A stretch of 53,067 nt of DNA. Origin: CAIRDP01 sp037134895 (GTDB lineage: Bacteria; Bacteroidota; Bacteroidia; Bacteroidales; FEN-979). The notes under the pieces are model-generated. The model ran no database searches. It was given only the letters and a program-made list of their open reading frames with translations, and had not been told where the DNA came from. Both the position numbers and the translations under genes were made by a program. Shown here piece after piece: positions 25,774 to 34,818 of this stretch (the stretch's first letter is position 1; each line of letters opens with the position of its first letter). The stretch covers positions 1-53,067 of the forward strand of contig JBAXLI010000024.1 in the NCBI GenBank assembly GCA_037134895.1. The letters are read 5' to 3'.

Positions 25774-26928
25774 TTATTTACTCCTTTTTTTCTTCCTGGA
25801 AACTTCTTTGGTATCCTGAATTCCTTTAACTATTCCTTGTATCCCCGATGATTTAATAATATTAATTAGCCTAATAAAAATGTTGAAAAATCCTCCATGA
25901 TGGGTCCAGGCAGTAGAAAACATTTCTTTCAGAGTTGGTTGAACATTGGATTCTTCCTCTGGAGCAGACTCCTGCTTAACTGTTACATTTTCATCAAGTT
26001 TTTGGAGTGGTTCCGGAGCATGTTTATTAATGCCCTTTTCACCACCCCATTTGAAGGAATACCTTTGCTTAATGTAGGTTTCGTATCCATTTGCAAAAAC
26101 CTGTTCCCTGTATATATCCAATAAAAGTTTAACATCTCCAATATTTTGTCGATTGTAAGAAGGTGTATGTCTTGATAAGATATTTGGATCCTCAAGTTTG
26201 TTCCCTGAGAAATGGAAAAAACGCAGTGGAAGATCATTTGAATACCATTTCCCATCAACCAATTTTACCTTGCGGTTGGAAATGTTCCAATAAGCAACAT
26301 TATATCCGGGATGGTGTAAAATAGTTAAATTGTATATAAAAGCTGGAAAAAGATCAGCCCATTTTTGGTCAACAAATAAACCTCTTTCAAGATCAATAAT
26401 GCATTCATTGACCATACGTCGACTCCACCATTCAACAACCTTAATGACACTGGCGTTATTGCGTAAGCCAATAAAGCCAAGGTTATAAATACCATGTAAT
26501 AAAACTGTCTGATCAGATATTTCAAAATGTTCCTCGGGTTCTAAGAAATGAGGGGTCATAAGGCAATTAGTTCCATTTGAAATTGCATCAAGAATTTCCG
26601 ACATTGGACTTGTAATTAAAATATCGGGATCAAAGTATAATACGAAATCCTTTTTTAACTTATTAAATAAATACAGAAATGCAAATGGTTTAATAGATGT
26701 ATTAAATTCTGTGATATTATATCGTTGACTCATCCCTGCTAAATCTGGTATATCCAGTTCGGAAAATGGAATGATTTTAAAAGGCAAGGATTTCGTATCA
26801 TAACTTTCATCCACAATATCCCCTAGAAACATATAAAATTCCGCGTCAGGATGATGTAATATTAAGGAATTAAAAAGAGTTTTTGCGTAAGCAGTAAAAT
26901 TCCTGGAGCAAATAGTGAATACAATCAT
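25774..26928 (-). CDS. GT8-like glycosyltransferase
   Basis: A 384-residue GT-A protein. MIVFTICSRNFTAYAKTLFN begins the fold; FVLYFDPDILITSPM near residue 95 holds the DXD metal/nucleotide motif (DPD), and HGIYNLGFIGLRN (about 145-157) is the GT8-like acceptor-site block. RFFHFSGNKLEDPNILSRH near 238 resembles the closing HxxGxxKPW-type motif of this group. The C-terminal 80 residues are charged and partly disordered, ending in KEVSRKKKRSK. It transfers a hexose or similar sugar in the cytoplasm. It lies about 50 bp downstream of a TylF-like methyltransferase gene. The 216-bp gap after it carries the IS-end remnant. Confidence 0.78.
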   Translation of the reverse strand: MIVFTICSRNFTAYAKTLFNSLILHHPDAEFYMFLGDIVDESYDTKSLPFKIIPFSELDIPDLAGMSQRYNITEFNTSIKPFAFLYLFNKLKKDFVLYFDPDILITSPMSEILDAISNGTNCLMTPHFLEPEEHFEISDQTVLLHGIYNLGFIGLRNNASVIKVVEWWSRRMVNECIIDLERGLFVDQKWADLFPAFIYNLTILHHPGYNVAYWNISNRKVKLVDGKWYSNDLPLRFFHFSGNKLEDPNILSRHTPSYNRQNIGDVKLLLDIYREQVFANGYETYIKQRYSFKWGGEKGINKHAPEPLQKLDENVTVKQESAPEEESNVQPTLKEMFSTAWTHHGGFFNIFIRLINIIKSSGIQGIVKGIQDTKEVSRKKKRSK

Positions 26929-26977
26929 GATACATGATTTTAATTGATGAAATGAAAACTACCAAATATTCAATAGG

Positions 26978-27610
26978 TCATTGTTTTCTAAACAAAGCAG
27001 TTCCCCAGCAATCAGGTATGGTTATTTGCTTCTCGGGTTTATCCTTTAAAAATAGATCCAAAGCTCTCGAACACGCCCAATCAGATTCAGGGTTGTTGTA
27101 ATCGTGAATAAAAATATAGCCACCACATTCAACCCTTGGATAAAAAAATTCTAAAGCGGCAAGAGTAGGCTTATACTTATCAAAATCAATCATGGCAAAT
27201 GCAAATTTTTCCGATTCCAACCCTACTGTCGTTTCGGGAAAATATCCTTTTTTAAAAATAATATTGTTCGATATTCCAATATAATTTCTAACGAGATCGA
27301 GGGAAGTATCTTTAAACCGGTCATCTGCATCTGAATCTAAATCATTAGCATGAAACCCTTCAAAAGTGTCAAAAAGATAAAACAAGCGATCAGGAATAAT
27401 TTGATGAATAAATTTACTTGTATATCCATAAAGTACACCACATTCTGCAAGTGAACCAGGAATACTGTTTTTGATAATATCCTCTAATGCTAACAATATT
27501 GTACCATAACGGATTGGATCGGTTGTGTTAGCTATTAATTCACGTTTATGGATTGGATATGAGTTAAGAATCCAATCAATACTAATTAATTTATCCCCAG
27601 AATTTTTCAT
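26978..27610 (-). CDS. TylF/MycF-like SAM methyltransferase
   Basis: A 210-residue member of the TylF/MycF family of metal-dependent O-methyltransferases. GSLAECGVLYGYTSKFIHQI (about 54-73) is the SAM-binding loop, LFDTFEGFH (about 82-90) the family-typical block, FAMIDFDKYKPTLAALEFFY the metal-binding aspartates, and GGYIFIHDYN the third conserved block. It probably methylates a sugar hydroxyl of the locus glycan, which can cap the chain end in ABC-exported O-antigens. It is 31 bp downstream of the epimerase gene. A distant relative sits at 112-834. Confidence 0.85.
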   Translation of the reverse strand: MKNSGDKLISIDWILNSYPIHKRELIANTTDPIRYGTILLALEDIIKNSIPGSLAECGVLYGYTSKFIHQIIPDRLFYLFDTFEGFHANDLDSDADDRFKDTSLDLVRNYIGISNNIIFKKGYFPETTVGLESEKFAFAMIDFDKYKPTLAALEFFYPRVECGGYIFIHDYNNPESDWACSRALDLFLKDKPEKQITIPDCWGTALFRKQ

Positions 27611-27641
27611 GCATCTTATTAATAAAAAGTCATTTAAGAAA

Positions 27642-28592
27642 TTAGATTTGGGTTAACTTTAAGTGCTTAATCATTCTCTCAATCCCTTCTTCTATGCCCA
27701 TTTTCGGTTTCCATGAAAAGGTCAATTTTGCTCTGCTGATATCAAGTATGTTTATAGGAACATCATAATTTCGGGATGGCTGATACCGGATGTGAACATC
27801 AGTTTTCATGATGTTTCTTATGATTTTAACGATATCATTAATACTGTGTCCTTCACCCGTACCAATATTAAAAATAAATTCTTTTGACAATATTTCCAGA
27901 GAAGATGTAAGAACATCTGTAACATCATTTATATAAATGTAATCACGAATAACACTACCATTTCCCCAAATTTCAATTTCTTCACCGGAGATTGCTTTGT
28001 TAATAAAAACTGGAATCACTCCCTGCAAACCATGCGGATTTTGATTTTCACCATACGGATTAGATAACCTGAAAATCCTGCAATTCAATCCGTACATCTT
28101 GCGATAAAGAATGCAATAATTTTCAATAGTATGTTTGATAATGCCATAAGAATTTAAGGGTGATGAAGGATGTGTTTCCGGAATCGGAATTATTTGAGGA
28201 ATTCCATAGATAGTCCCACCGGAGGAAATGAAATTTATGGATTTAATATTTTTATTAAGTATGCATTCTTCCAGAAAACGAACGCTTGACACAAGGTTGG
28301 TTTCAATATCAAACAATGGATTGATCATCGAACTTGAAGGGATCGTGAAACTCACGAGATGAAAAACATAATCAATATCAGTAAGTGCGATTCTTACGTC
28401 TTTACTATTATGAAAATCACCTTCGACGATTTCAAGATTATCAAGAAAGGATGCGATATTTTTATGTGAGAAATTGCGGATATCAAAAATACGGACAGAA
28501 TAGCCGGATTTAAGCAGTTTTTCAGCCAGATGGGAGCCAATAAAACCGCCACCTCCCAATAGTAAACATTTTCCTTTCACCTTTTTCGACAA
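27642..28592 (-). CDS. NAD-dependent sugar epimerase/dehydratase (SDR)
   Basis: A 316-residue extended short-chain dehydrogenase. GGGGFIGSHLAEKLL (12-26) is the NAD-binding glycine motif; IDYVFHLVSF, FISSGGTIYG and the catalytic YGIIK (Tyr and Lys) follow in order, then FRLSNPYGENQNPHGLQGVI and VIRDYIYINDV, as in GalE/RfbB/RmlB-type enzymes. It would interconvert or dehydrate a nucleotide sugar for the glycan made by this locus; the substrate cannot be fixed. No ATG is available: the frame begins at a TTG at 28592, with a GTG at codon 5 as alternative. It lies 43 bp downstream of the giant fusion gene stop. Confidence 0.88.
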   Translation of the reverse strand: MSKKVKGKCLLLGGGGFIGSHLAEKLLKSGYSVRIFDIRNFSHKNIASFLDNLEIVEGDFHNSKDVRIALTDIDYVFHLVSFTIPSSSMINPLFDIETNLVSSVRFLEECILNKNIKSINFISSGGTIYGIPQIIPIPETHPSSPLNSYGIIKHTIENYCILYRKMYGLNCRIFRLSNPYGENQNPHGLQGVIPVFINKAISGEEIEIWGNGSVIRDYIYINDVTDVLTSSLEILSKEFIFNIGTGEGHSINDIVKIIRNIMKTDVHIRYQPSRNYDVPINILDISRAKLTFSWKPKMGIEEGIERMIKHLKLTQI

Positions 28593-28635
28593 GATCAGTT
28601 CTGTAATTATTTTTTATTCGGATTGCGATCTATTT

Positions 28636-31600
28636 TTACTTATGGGACTTCATTTGATCAAAACACTGCTTTAATTCTTTTGTATTGTATAATTTAAAAT
28701 ACTTATTATCATTAAGATCCGGCCACAAATGCCTTAATTCATTCAGGACATACCCGGTTTGTTTCTCGAAAGTAACATCAGTTATATGAAAATTTCTAAT
28801 TACAAACTGATGAATTTTAAAGTAATCTGGAATTGTTTCTTCTGCTTTATTCACACTTCTTCCGACAACAGACTGTTTGTGCCTCCTGTGATAATTCAGC
28901 GGGGTTGAAAGATAGGCAATCTTCCCGGATCGTATTATATTCAGGTAAATGAACCAATCTCCGGCACAACGATATGAATACAATTCATCAGTGTTAATGG
29001 AAAGAAGGGAAGATCGTCGTATTAAGGCTGCACTTGCATTTGGAATGATATTTATAATTCCAAGACCATCATTAATCTCTGTGTCCCCAGAACAAATATA
29101 ATTTTTCTTCCATTTGTTTCCTCCAGGCAGATTATTATAATATCCGGTAAGTTGATAGTAATGTTCTGTAATCTTCTCTTCATCATCAATCACATGGGAA
29201 GCGCAATAAGCAAGATTAATCTCCTTATCATTCATTAAAGGAAGCATCTTTTCAAGGAAACGAGGATCAGAAAAATCATCCGATTCTGCAATCCAAATAA
29301 CTTCGGCTCTTGCAATTTTCACTCCCTTGTACCATTGTTTGAATACAGAGCCACTGTTCTCGGAGTTTATAAGAACTTCAACATGATGATTTTCAGAAAA
29401 TTGTTTAATTATTTCGAGGCTGTTATCATCAGAAGCATCATCAAGAATGATGATCTCGTAATCCTTAAATGTCTGGTTTAAAATACTACTAAGTCGTTTT
29501 TCAAGAAATCTTCCATAATTGTAATTGGGGACGATGATGGAAACCATTGGTTTTTGACCAGAAATATCCCGGCACTTGGATAAAACCATTGGAAGGTTTA
29601 CCCCTACTGTATGCCTTGATAGCACCTTTTTTCTTGCATTCTGTCCTAACGAGCAGCAAAGCTCCTTTTGGTCTGACAATATCCTGATTTTTGCTGCCGC
29701 TGATTTAGTATCTTCAAAAGGCACAATAAAACCTGCGTCTTGTTCAACAAACTCGGGCATTCCTCCTGCTTTTTCAAAACAAATAACCGGTAAACCCAAT
29801 TGTGCTGCTTCAAGGCAAACCAGAGGAAAAGGATCCTCACGAGATGATAAAAGAAAGACATTACCAGCTTTAAAATATTCTTTAAAATCTGATTTTATCC
29901 CAAGAAACGTTATGTGATCGGAAAGATCATAATCCTTGATTTTTTTAAAGATGGCATCCCAGGTTCCTGATTTGGGGTGATTGTCTGTTTCTTCAGTAGA
30001 TCCGATCCAATAGAAATGAATATCATCTGGACCAGTATCCCTCACATTTCTGGCGATTTCGACAAAGAGATCAATTCCTTTGCGCCAGAATAATCCAACA
30101 CCGCAGCCAAAAACAAGGAATTTGTTTTCATATAGTCCAAGTTTTCTTCTCAAATTATTCTTTTCACTTGTTGATATTTGAGGGAGTTCATTTTCTTCAA
30201 TAAAATCGTAAATAACCTTTATCTTTTCATGAAAAATACCTAATCCCTTGATCAGGTTCTCTGAAACTGCATTTGAGCCCGCAATGTAAAAAGTGGTTAA
30301 TCTCAAAACATCATCAATAAAACCAGAAGCATAGTGCTGAATGCTCATTTGTAACTCATGAACATGGGTTATAACAGGAACATTGAGGGATTCAAGAGTG
30401 GAATAGCTTCTTCCGGCAGCAATTGAATTGCCATAAATCAGATCTGGCTTTCCATTACAAAAACTAATAATTTCTGATACTTTATCTTTTTTTAAATGAT
30501 GTTTACTTTCAAGTTCAGAAAAAACCATTGTGGTAGCAATCTCCCTGAATTTATGTATCAGTATTCCGCCGTCATTACACAATATGCGAATATCAATTGC
30601 TGTATGTGCTTTAAGCCATCGAAGCATTGAAATGAAAAGTAATTGGGCACCGCCCAGATTAGCATCATGAGAGACAAATAATATTTTTATTGTTGGAGAG
30701 ATCTTATTGTCAAAAAAATGTTGGCCCTGATCCAGGTCTTGCTGTATAATTGAATATGCTTTATCTTTCGAGAAGTTTTCTTTCACATATTCAAATGATC
30801 CGGCCGACCTGGCCAATAATTCTTTTTCGTTTGAATACAATCGTAACACAGATTGGACAAAATCTTCTGCTTTATCAGCAATCGTTATAATTGATTCAGC
30901 TCCGTCTAAACCTTCAAATCCAATAGAAGTTGTAATAACGGGAACACCATAATATAATGCTTCAACAATTTTTCCCTTCAAACCAGCACCATAACGGAGA
31001 GGAGCAACAACAAGCCTGCAGGTCAGGTAAAGCTGTCGTAACTCTTCATCAGAAAGAAACCCCGTAACAATGACTGAATTAGTAGCTTTTGATTTTATCT
31101 CTTCTGTTGGATTTGATCCTGCAATGAAAAGTTTAATTTCAGGAATGTATTTGATTATATGTGGAAAAATCTCCTCCAGGAACCAGAGAATGGCATCACT
31201 ATTAGGCTTATGTAAAAAGCCCCCTACGAACATTATGTCCTTTCTTTCATTAAACAGATAATCAGGTTTCTGGAAGTTGTCAAAAACATATGGTACAATT
31301 TTTCGGACTTTACCTTTTATCTTGAACTCTTCCTCGATAATGTCGATCTCTGCCTGGGAAGGATAATAAACAAAATCAACAGACTCGAAGAGACGACCTT
31401 CCATCTCCTTCGAGTCTTGAGATGTTTTGAGAAGCTCCTCTTTTTGCTCTAATTGGTATTGTCTGAATTCCCTTAAATAATGAAGATCATGGCCATAAAA
31501 GAATATTTTTGCCCTTGTAAATTCTTTGATGACATCAATATATTTTATTGCAATTGTTGGTCTGCTTAAAAACACGTAATTAAAAATATTCCCATATTTT

Positions 31601-34221
31601 TTCAACCATTGATACCAATTATTCTCGCAATATCCTCCATAAAGAATTTCAATTCCTTTTTGCTGAAAATAAGTCACATATTTTTCTTCAGGATAAAAAT
31701 TATCACCGATGAATTTCAAAATGATATCATGATCAACGAATAATTCCATGTAATGCTTCATTGTTCGTGAACCTGCGTCTTTGTCAAACGTTGGAACATA
31801 ATGGTCAATCATAAGCATGTATTGTTTTCCCATGCCTCGTTCTCTTGCAAAAAAGTAATTCCCGACATTGTCAGAAAAATGATCATTCAAGAGTTGATGC
31901 TTCCATTTATCGTAAAACAAGGAAACGAATTCAGGCTGAATTTCCGCTAAAGAAGGATGGTTCGTAGAAACTATTGCCTGAGGTTGATACATCACCTTGG
32001 CATAAGATTTACGTATAAACATTGAAATATCGTGCAGAGAGTAAGGCCAGGAGATAAAACTTATAGGTTGATTACTGATCCACTGAGAAAAAACCTCTTT
32101 CCTGATCATGGCAAAATGATCACCTGAATCCGTTTCTCTGAGATATAAAAATTCAGGGTTGTTTGGATCTTCTCCATTACCTACCAGGCTATAGGATCCA
32201 TTATTCCATAAAATTGACCCGGCAGATCGAAGGGAGGAGGCATTGCTTATTACTTTTGGTACAACCATAGAAAAGGTATCATCTCTATCCAAAGTAGTTG
32301 AACAAAAAGAAATAGTGTCTGGTTGAATCAGGGTTGTAGAATCTAAAAGGCAAATGTATTTTATCGAAGCATGTTTTGTGAGATAAGGATGGATTTCATT
32401 TGAGGAAAGGGCAGCAATATTTTGAATAGAACTAAAAGCTAAATGTTTTGAATTAAGAACTGTAATTCTAAATGGTACTTGTGCGTACCTGATTATTGAA
32501 CATATTGAGTCAAATAGTTCTTTTTCCCCGTCATACATTCCATAACAAAACAACACAACAGGATCTGAAAATTCAGGTATTATCAACTTATTTTCAGAAG
32601 TATATGCAACTACCTTTGACTGCTTTGCAGGAGGGGAGTCTAAGGTAGATGAATTGAAATTTTCAATGCGTTGATTGTAATTTACCAGATTTGAACCTGA
32701 GAGAATCCTAAAATAATTCGAAATATTCTTTCTGCTAATAAGTTTAAAATAGTAACCCGGATTAGCAAGAATCCGGAATAATGTTTTTACGATCAACCAC
32801 CTTTTAGATCCATATGGACAGAAAAAATAGAAAAACGAAAAAAACTTCGGATGTAACCAGCGAAAAGGTCTGGTAATTTTCCATGAAAAAGAATTATAAA
32901 GAGAAAAAATATATTGTTCCTTGTGCTCTACAATTTGCGAAGCAACTCTGAGGTTCTGTTGCAAAGTGTTGATTAAGTTATCTTTATCTTGGATCGAATT
33001 CTGTGCAGCCTCTAATAATCTTTCTTTTTCCAGAATCGAACTGTTTAACTCAGTTATCAGATTTACTTTATCCTGAATACAATTATCTTGTTGCCTGATT
33101 GTTTGGTTTTGTTCAGAAAGAACATGATCTGTTGCTTTGATCAATGTTTCGTTCTCAAGAATAATATTGTTAAAATGCTGAAGAATTCTTTCTTTTTCCA
33201 GAATCGAACTGTTTAACTCAGTTATCAGATTTACTTTATCCTGAATACAATTATCTTGTTGCCTGATTGTTTGGTTTTGTTCAGAAAGAACATGATCTGT
33301 TGCTTTGATCAATGTTTCGTTCTCAAGAATAATATTGTTAAAATGCTGAAGAATTCTTTCTTTTTCCTGTAAAAGATTGCCCCCCTGCAAAATAATATTA
33401 TCTTTTTGTGCGAGAAGAGAATGCAGACTGATCAGTTCATTATCTTTTCGTTCGATATTAGTATTAAGATTTTCAATTTCCTGCCCTGAACTGTGAAGAT
33501 TGTTGTTAAGAGTTTCATTTGCAGAAATGTATTGGCTAATATTGTTGCCAATCTTTTTATTTTCATGATACAGGGAATAATATCTTGCCCAGATATCTTT
33601 AAAGAGAATCAAGGAATCTTGGGCATAAGGATCTTTGAAAAGAACCCCGAGGCCGTGTGAATGAAAAAATTCAATATTATTGAATTTTTTCTTTATTTGA
33701 TCCCAAAATCTAAATACACCAAAGTCATCTTTCTTTTCAGATGTATCATGAAATAAAATAACACCATTTGCTGAAACTTTTCCAATCCATGCTTCGAAAT
33801 CGTGTCTTACTGCTGCATAGGTATGATACCCGTCAATATGTAAAAGATCAATGGAATTATCTGCAAATTTTTCAATGGCATCATCAAAATTCATCCTTAG
33901 AAGATGAATATCCAAACATGAATAATACTTACTTGTTATTTTTTGGACAGATTCATATACTTCTCCTCCATAGAAAGAAGCATGAGGATCTCCTTTCCAG
34001 GAATCAACAGCAAAAAGGTCACATTCAAGATTATTATCTTTGACAGCCTGGCAAAAAGCGAAGAAAGATGTTCCCCAATGAGTGCCTAGTTCAACAACTG
34101 TTTTTGGCTTAATGTTAGTAAGTAAATCATAGGCGAAATATCTGTGTCCCGCCCAGGCCGAATCTAAATCATTAAGAACAGGCTCTGATTCAAATTTTGG
34201 ATCAAAATAAGTCCAATTCAT
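28636..34221 (-). CDS. Giant methyltransferase-coiled coil-multi-glycosyltransferase fusion
   Basis: An 1861-residue protein. Domains in order: class I SAM methyltransferase (1-200; VVELGTHWGTSFFAF near 37); coiled coil (about 225-440) with an exact 56-residue duplication; SFSWKITRPFRWL (near 443), a motif common after such coils; a degenerate GT2-like domain (about 554-770); a GT4 domain (about 799-1150; FVGGFLHKPNSDAI, PLRYGAGLKGKIVEALYYG); a second GT4 domain (about 1176-1545; FVSHDANLGGAQL, GLFWRKGIDLF, SSREDPFPLVCLEA); and a C-terminal GT2 domain (1557-1861; SIIVPNYNYGRFL, LDDASDDNS, WIAESDDFSD). It may build several linkages and methylate or cap chain ends, with the coiled coil acting as a ruler as in WbdD-type proteins (inference). 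The start overlaps the upstream stop (ATGA). Confidence 0.9.
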   Translation of the reverse strand: MNWTYFDPKFESEPVLNDLDSAWAGHRYFAYDLLTNIKPKTVVELGTHWGTSFFAFCQAVKDNNLECDLFAVDSWKGDPHASFYGGEVYESVQKITSKYYSCLDIHLLRMNFDDAIEKFADNSIDLLHIDGYHTYAAVRHDFEAWIGKVSANGVILFHDTSEKKDDFGVFRFWDQIKKKFNNIEFFHSHGLGVLFKDPYAQDSLILFKDIWARYYSLYHENKKIGNNISQYISANETLNNNLHSSGQEIENLNTNIERKDNELISLHSLLAQKDNIILQGGNLLQEKERILQHFNNIILENETLIKATDHVLSEQNQTIRQQDNCIQDKVNLITELNSSILEKERILQHFNNIILENETLIKATDHVLSEQNQTIRQQDNCIQDKVNLITELNSSILEKERLLEAAQNSIQDKDNLINTLQQNLRVASQIVEHKEQYIFSLYNSFSWKITRPFRWLHPKFFSFFYFFCPYGSKRWLIVKTLFRILANPGYYFKLISRKNISNYFRILSGSNLVNYNQRIENFNSSTLDSPPAKQSKVVAYTSENKLIIPEFSDPVVLFCYGMYDGEKELFDSICSIIRYAQVPFRITVLNSKHLAFSSIQNIAALSSNEIHPYLTKHASIKYICLLDSTTLIQPDTISFCSTTLDRDDTFSMVVPKVISNASSLRSAGSILWNNGSYSLVGNGEDPNNPEFLYLRETDSGDHFAMIRKEVFSQWISNQPISFISWPYSLHDISMFIRKSYAKVMYQPQAIVSTNHPSLAEIQPEFVSLFYDKWKHQLLNDHFSDNVGNYFFARERGMGKQYMLMIDHYVPTFDKDAGSRTMKHYMELFVDHDIILKFIGDNFYPEEKYVTYFQQKGIEILYGGYCENNWYQWLKKYGNIFNYVFLSRPTIAIKYIDVIKEFTRAKIFFYGHDLHYLREFRQYQLEQKEELLKTSQDSKEMEGRLFESVDFVYYPSQAEIDIIEEEFKIKGKVRKIVPYVFDNFQKPDYLFNERKDIMFVGGFLHKPNSDAILWFLEEIFPHIIKYIPEIKLFIAGSNPTEEIKSKATNSVIVTGFLSDEELRQLYLTCRLVVAPLRYGAGLKGKIVEALYYGVPVITTSIGFEGLDGAESIITIADKAEDFVQSVLRLYSNEKELLARSAGSFEYVKENFSKDKAYSIIQQDLDQGQHFFDNKISPTIKILFVSHDANLGGAQLLFISMLRWLKAHTAIDIRILCNDGGILIHKFREIATTMVFSELESKHHLKKDKVSEIISFCNGKPDLIYGNSIAAGRSYSTLESLNVPVITHVHELQMSIQHYASGFIDDVLRLTTFYIAGSNAVSENLIKGLGIFHEKIKVIYDFIEENELPQISTSEKNNLRRKLGLYENKFLVFGCGVGLFWRKGIDLFVEIARNVRDTGPDDIHFYWIGSTEETDNHPKSGTWDAIFKKIKDYDLSDHITFLGIKSDFKEYFKAGNVFLLSSREDPFPLVCLEAAQLGLPVICFEKAGGMPEFVEQDAGFIVPFEDTKSAAAKIRILSDQKELCCSLGQNARKKVLSRHTVGVNLPMVLSKCRDISGQKPMVSIIVPNYNYGRFLEKRLSSILNQTFKDYEIIILDDASDDNSLEIIKQFSENHHVEVLINSENSGSVFKQWYKGVKIARAEVIWIAESDDFSDPRFLEKMLPLMNDKEINLAYCASHVIDDEEKITEHYYQLTGYYNNLPGGNKWKKNYICSGDTEINDGLGIINIIPNASAALIRRSSLLSINTDELYSYRCAGDWFIYLNIIRSGKIAYLSTPLNYHRRHKQSVVGRSVNKAEETIPDYFKIHQFVIRNFHITDVTFEKQTGYVLNELRHLWPDLNDNKYFKLYNTKELKQCFDQMKSHK
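33021..33356. repeat. Exact 168-bp tandem duplication in coding sequence
   Basis: Two identical 168-bp copies (33021-33188 and 33189-33356), followed by the first 11 bases of a third. They encode 56 residues each, exactly eight heptads, in the coiled coil of the giant fusion protein. I compared the copies by eye and found no difference, so the duplication is recent or kept uniform by conversion. The reading frame and the heptad register are both preserved. Confidence 0.95.
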
Positions 34222-34808
34222 AAGATCTTGTTTATGTAATTCCGCAGAAAAAAGTGAAACCGTCTTTTCATTGATTGTTTTACTTTTCTTGCAATTAACA
34301 CACTATCCTTCCAATCATTTGGTTCGCCGTCAATGATATAATTATCCCAACAATTATAAGCTTCTATTGTCTCCAGGAATGAGTAATCAGCCAGAGCTTT
34401 TAATCCGTCAGGAAAAAACCTATAGCAATCTTTAGGGTAGCGGTGTTCATATCCTGAAGATGGAACAATAAGGCATAATAATCCATCATTTTTTAATACT
34501 CTTGATATTTCAAGCATTGTTAGCCAAAAGAATTCGACATGTTCTAATGCTTGGCCTGAAATTACAACATCAAATGAATGGTCTTTAATCTCTTTCCATC
34601 GGTAAATATCCTTAACGACGATATTAACATTTTCCCCCTCAACAATATCTAGCCCGAAATAATTCCATCCGGGCTGAGCAAATAATGGTTTATAAGTTCC
34701 ATTAACATCCTGACTGCCGATATCCAATATCGAAATTTCTTTCTTTTTCAGATCAGTTAAATACTTTTGTACAAACTGTGTCATGTTGAAAAAGGAAGTT
34801 TTGTGCAT
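34218..34808 (-). CDS. Class I SAM methyltransferase (type 11)
   Basis: A 196-residue methyltransferase: ISILDIGSQDVNGTYKPLF (about 21-39) is the SAM loop, FGLDIVEGENVNIV the acidic end of strand 2, FDVVISGQALEHVEFFW the methyltransferase-11 block, and LKNDGLLCLIVPSSG the following strand. It may methylate a sugar in the O-antigen-like glycan or cap the chain. It lies between wzt and the giant fusion gene (stop overlaps the next ATG by 4 bp; 10 bp from the wzt stop), so all are in one transcript. Its location next to wzt is where chain-terminating methyltransferases are often found in ABC-exported O-antigen operons. Confidence 0.85.
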   Translation of the reverse strand: MHKTSFFNMTQFVQKYLTDLKKKEISILDIGSQDVNGTYKPLFAQPGWNYFGLDIVEGENVNIVVKDIYRWKEIKDHSFDVVISGQALEHVEFFWLTMLEISRVLKNDGLLCLIVPSSGYEHRYPKDCYRFFPDGLKALADYSFLETIEAYNCWDNYIIDGEPNDWKDSVLIARKVKQSMKRRFHFFLRNYINKIL

Positions 34809-34818
34809 AATATTGATG

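Noticed and set aside
33021..33370. Direct repeats as a CRISPR array
   Set aside because: The 168-bp units are contiguous without spacers, are in frame and encode coiled coil.
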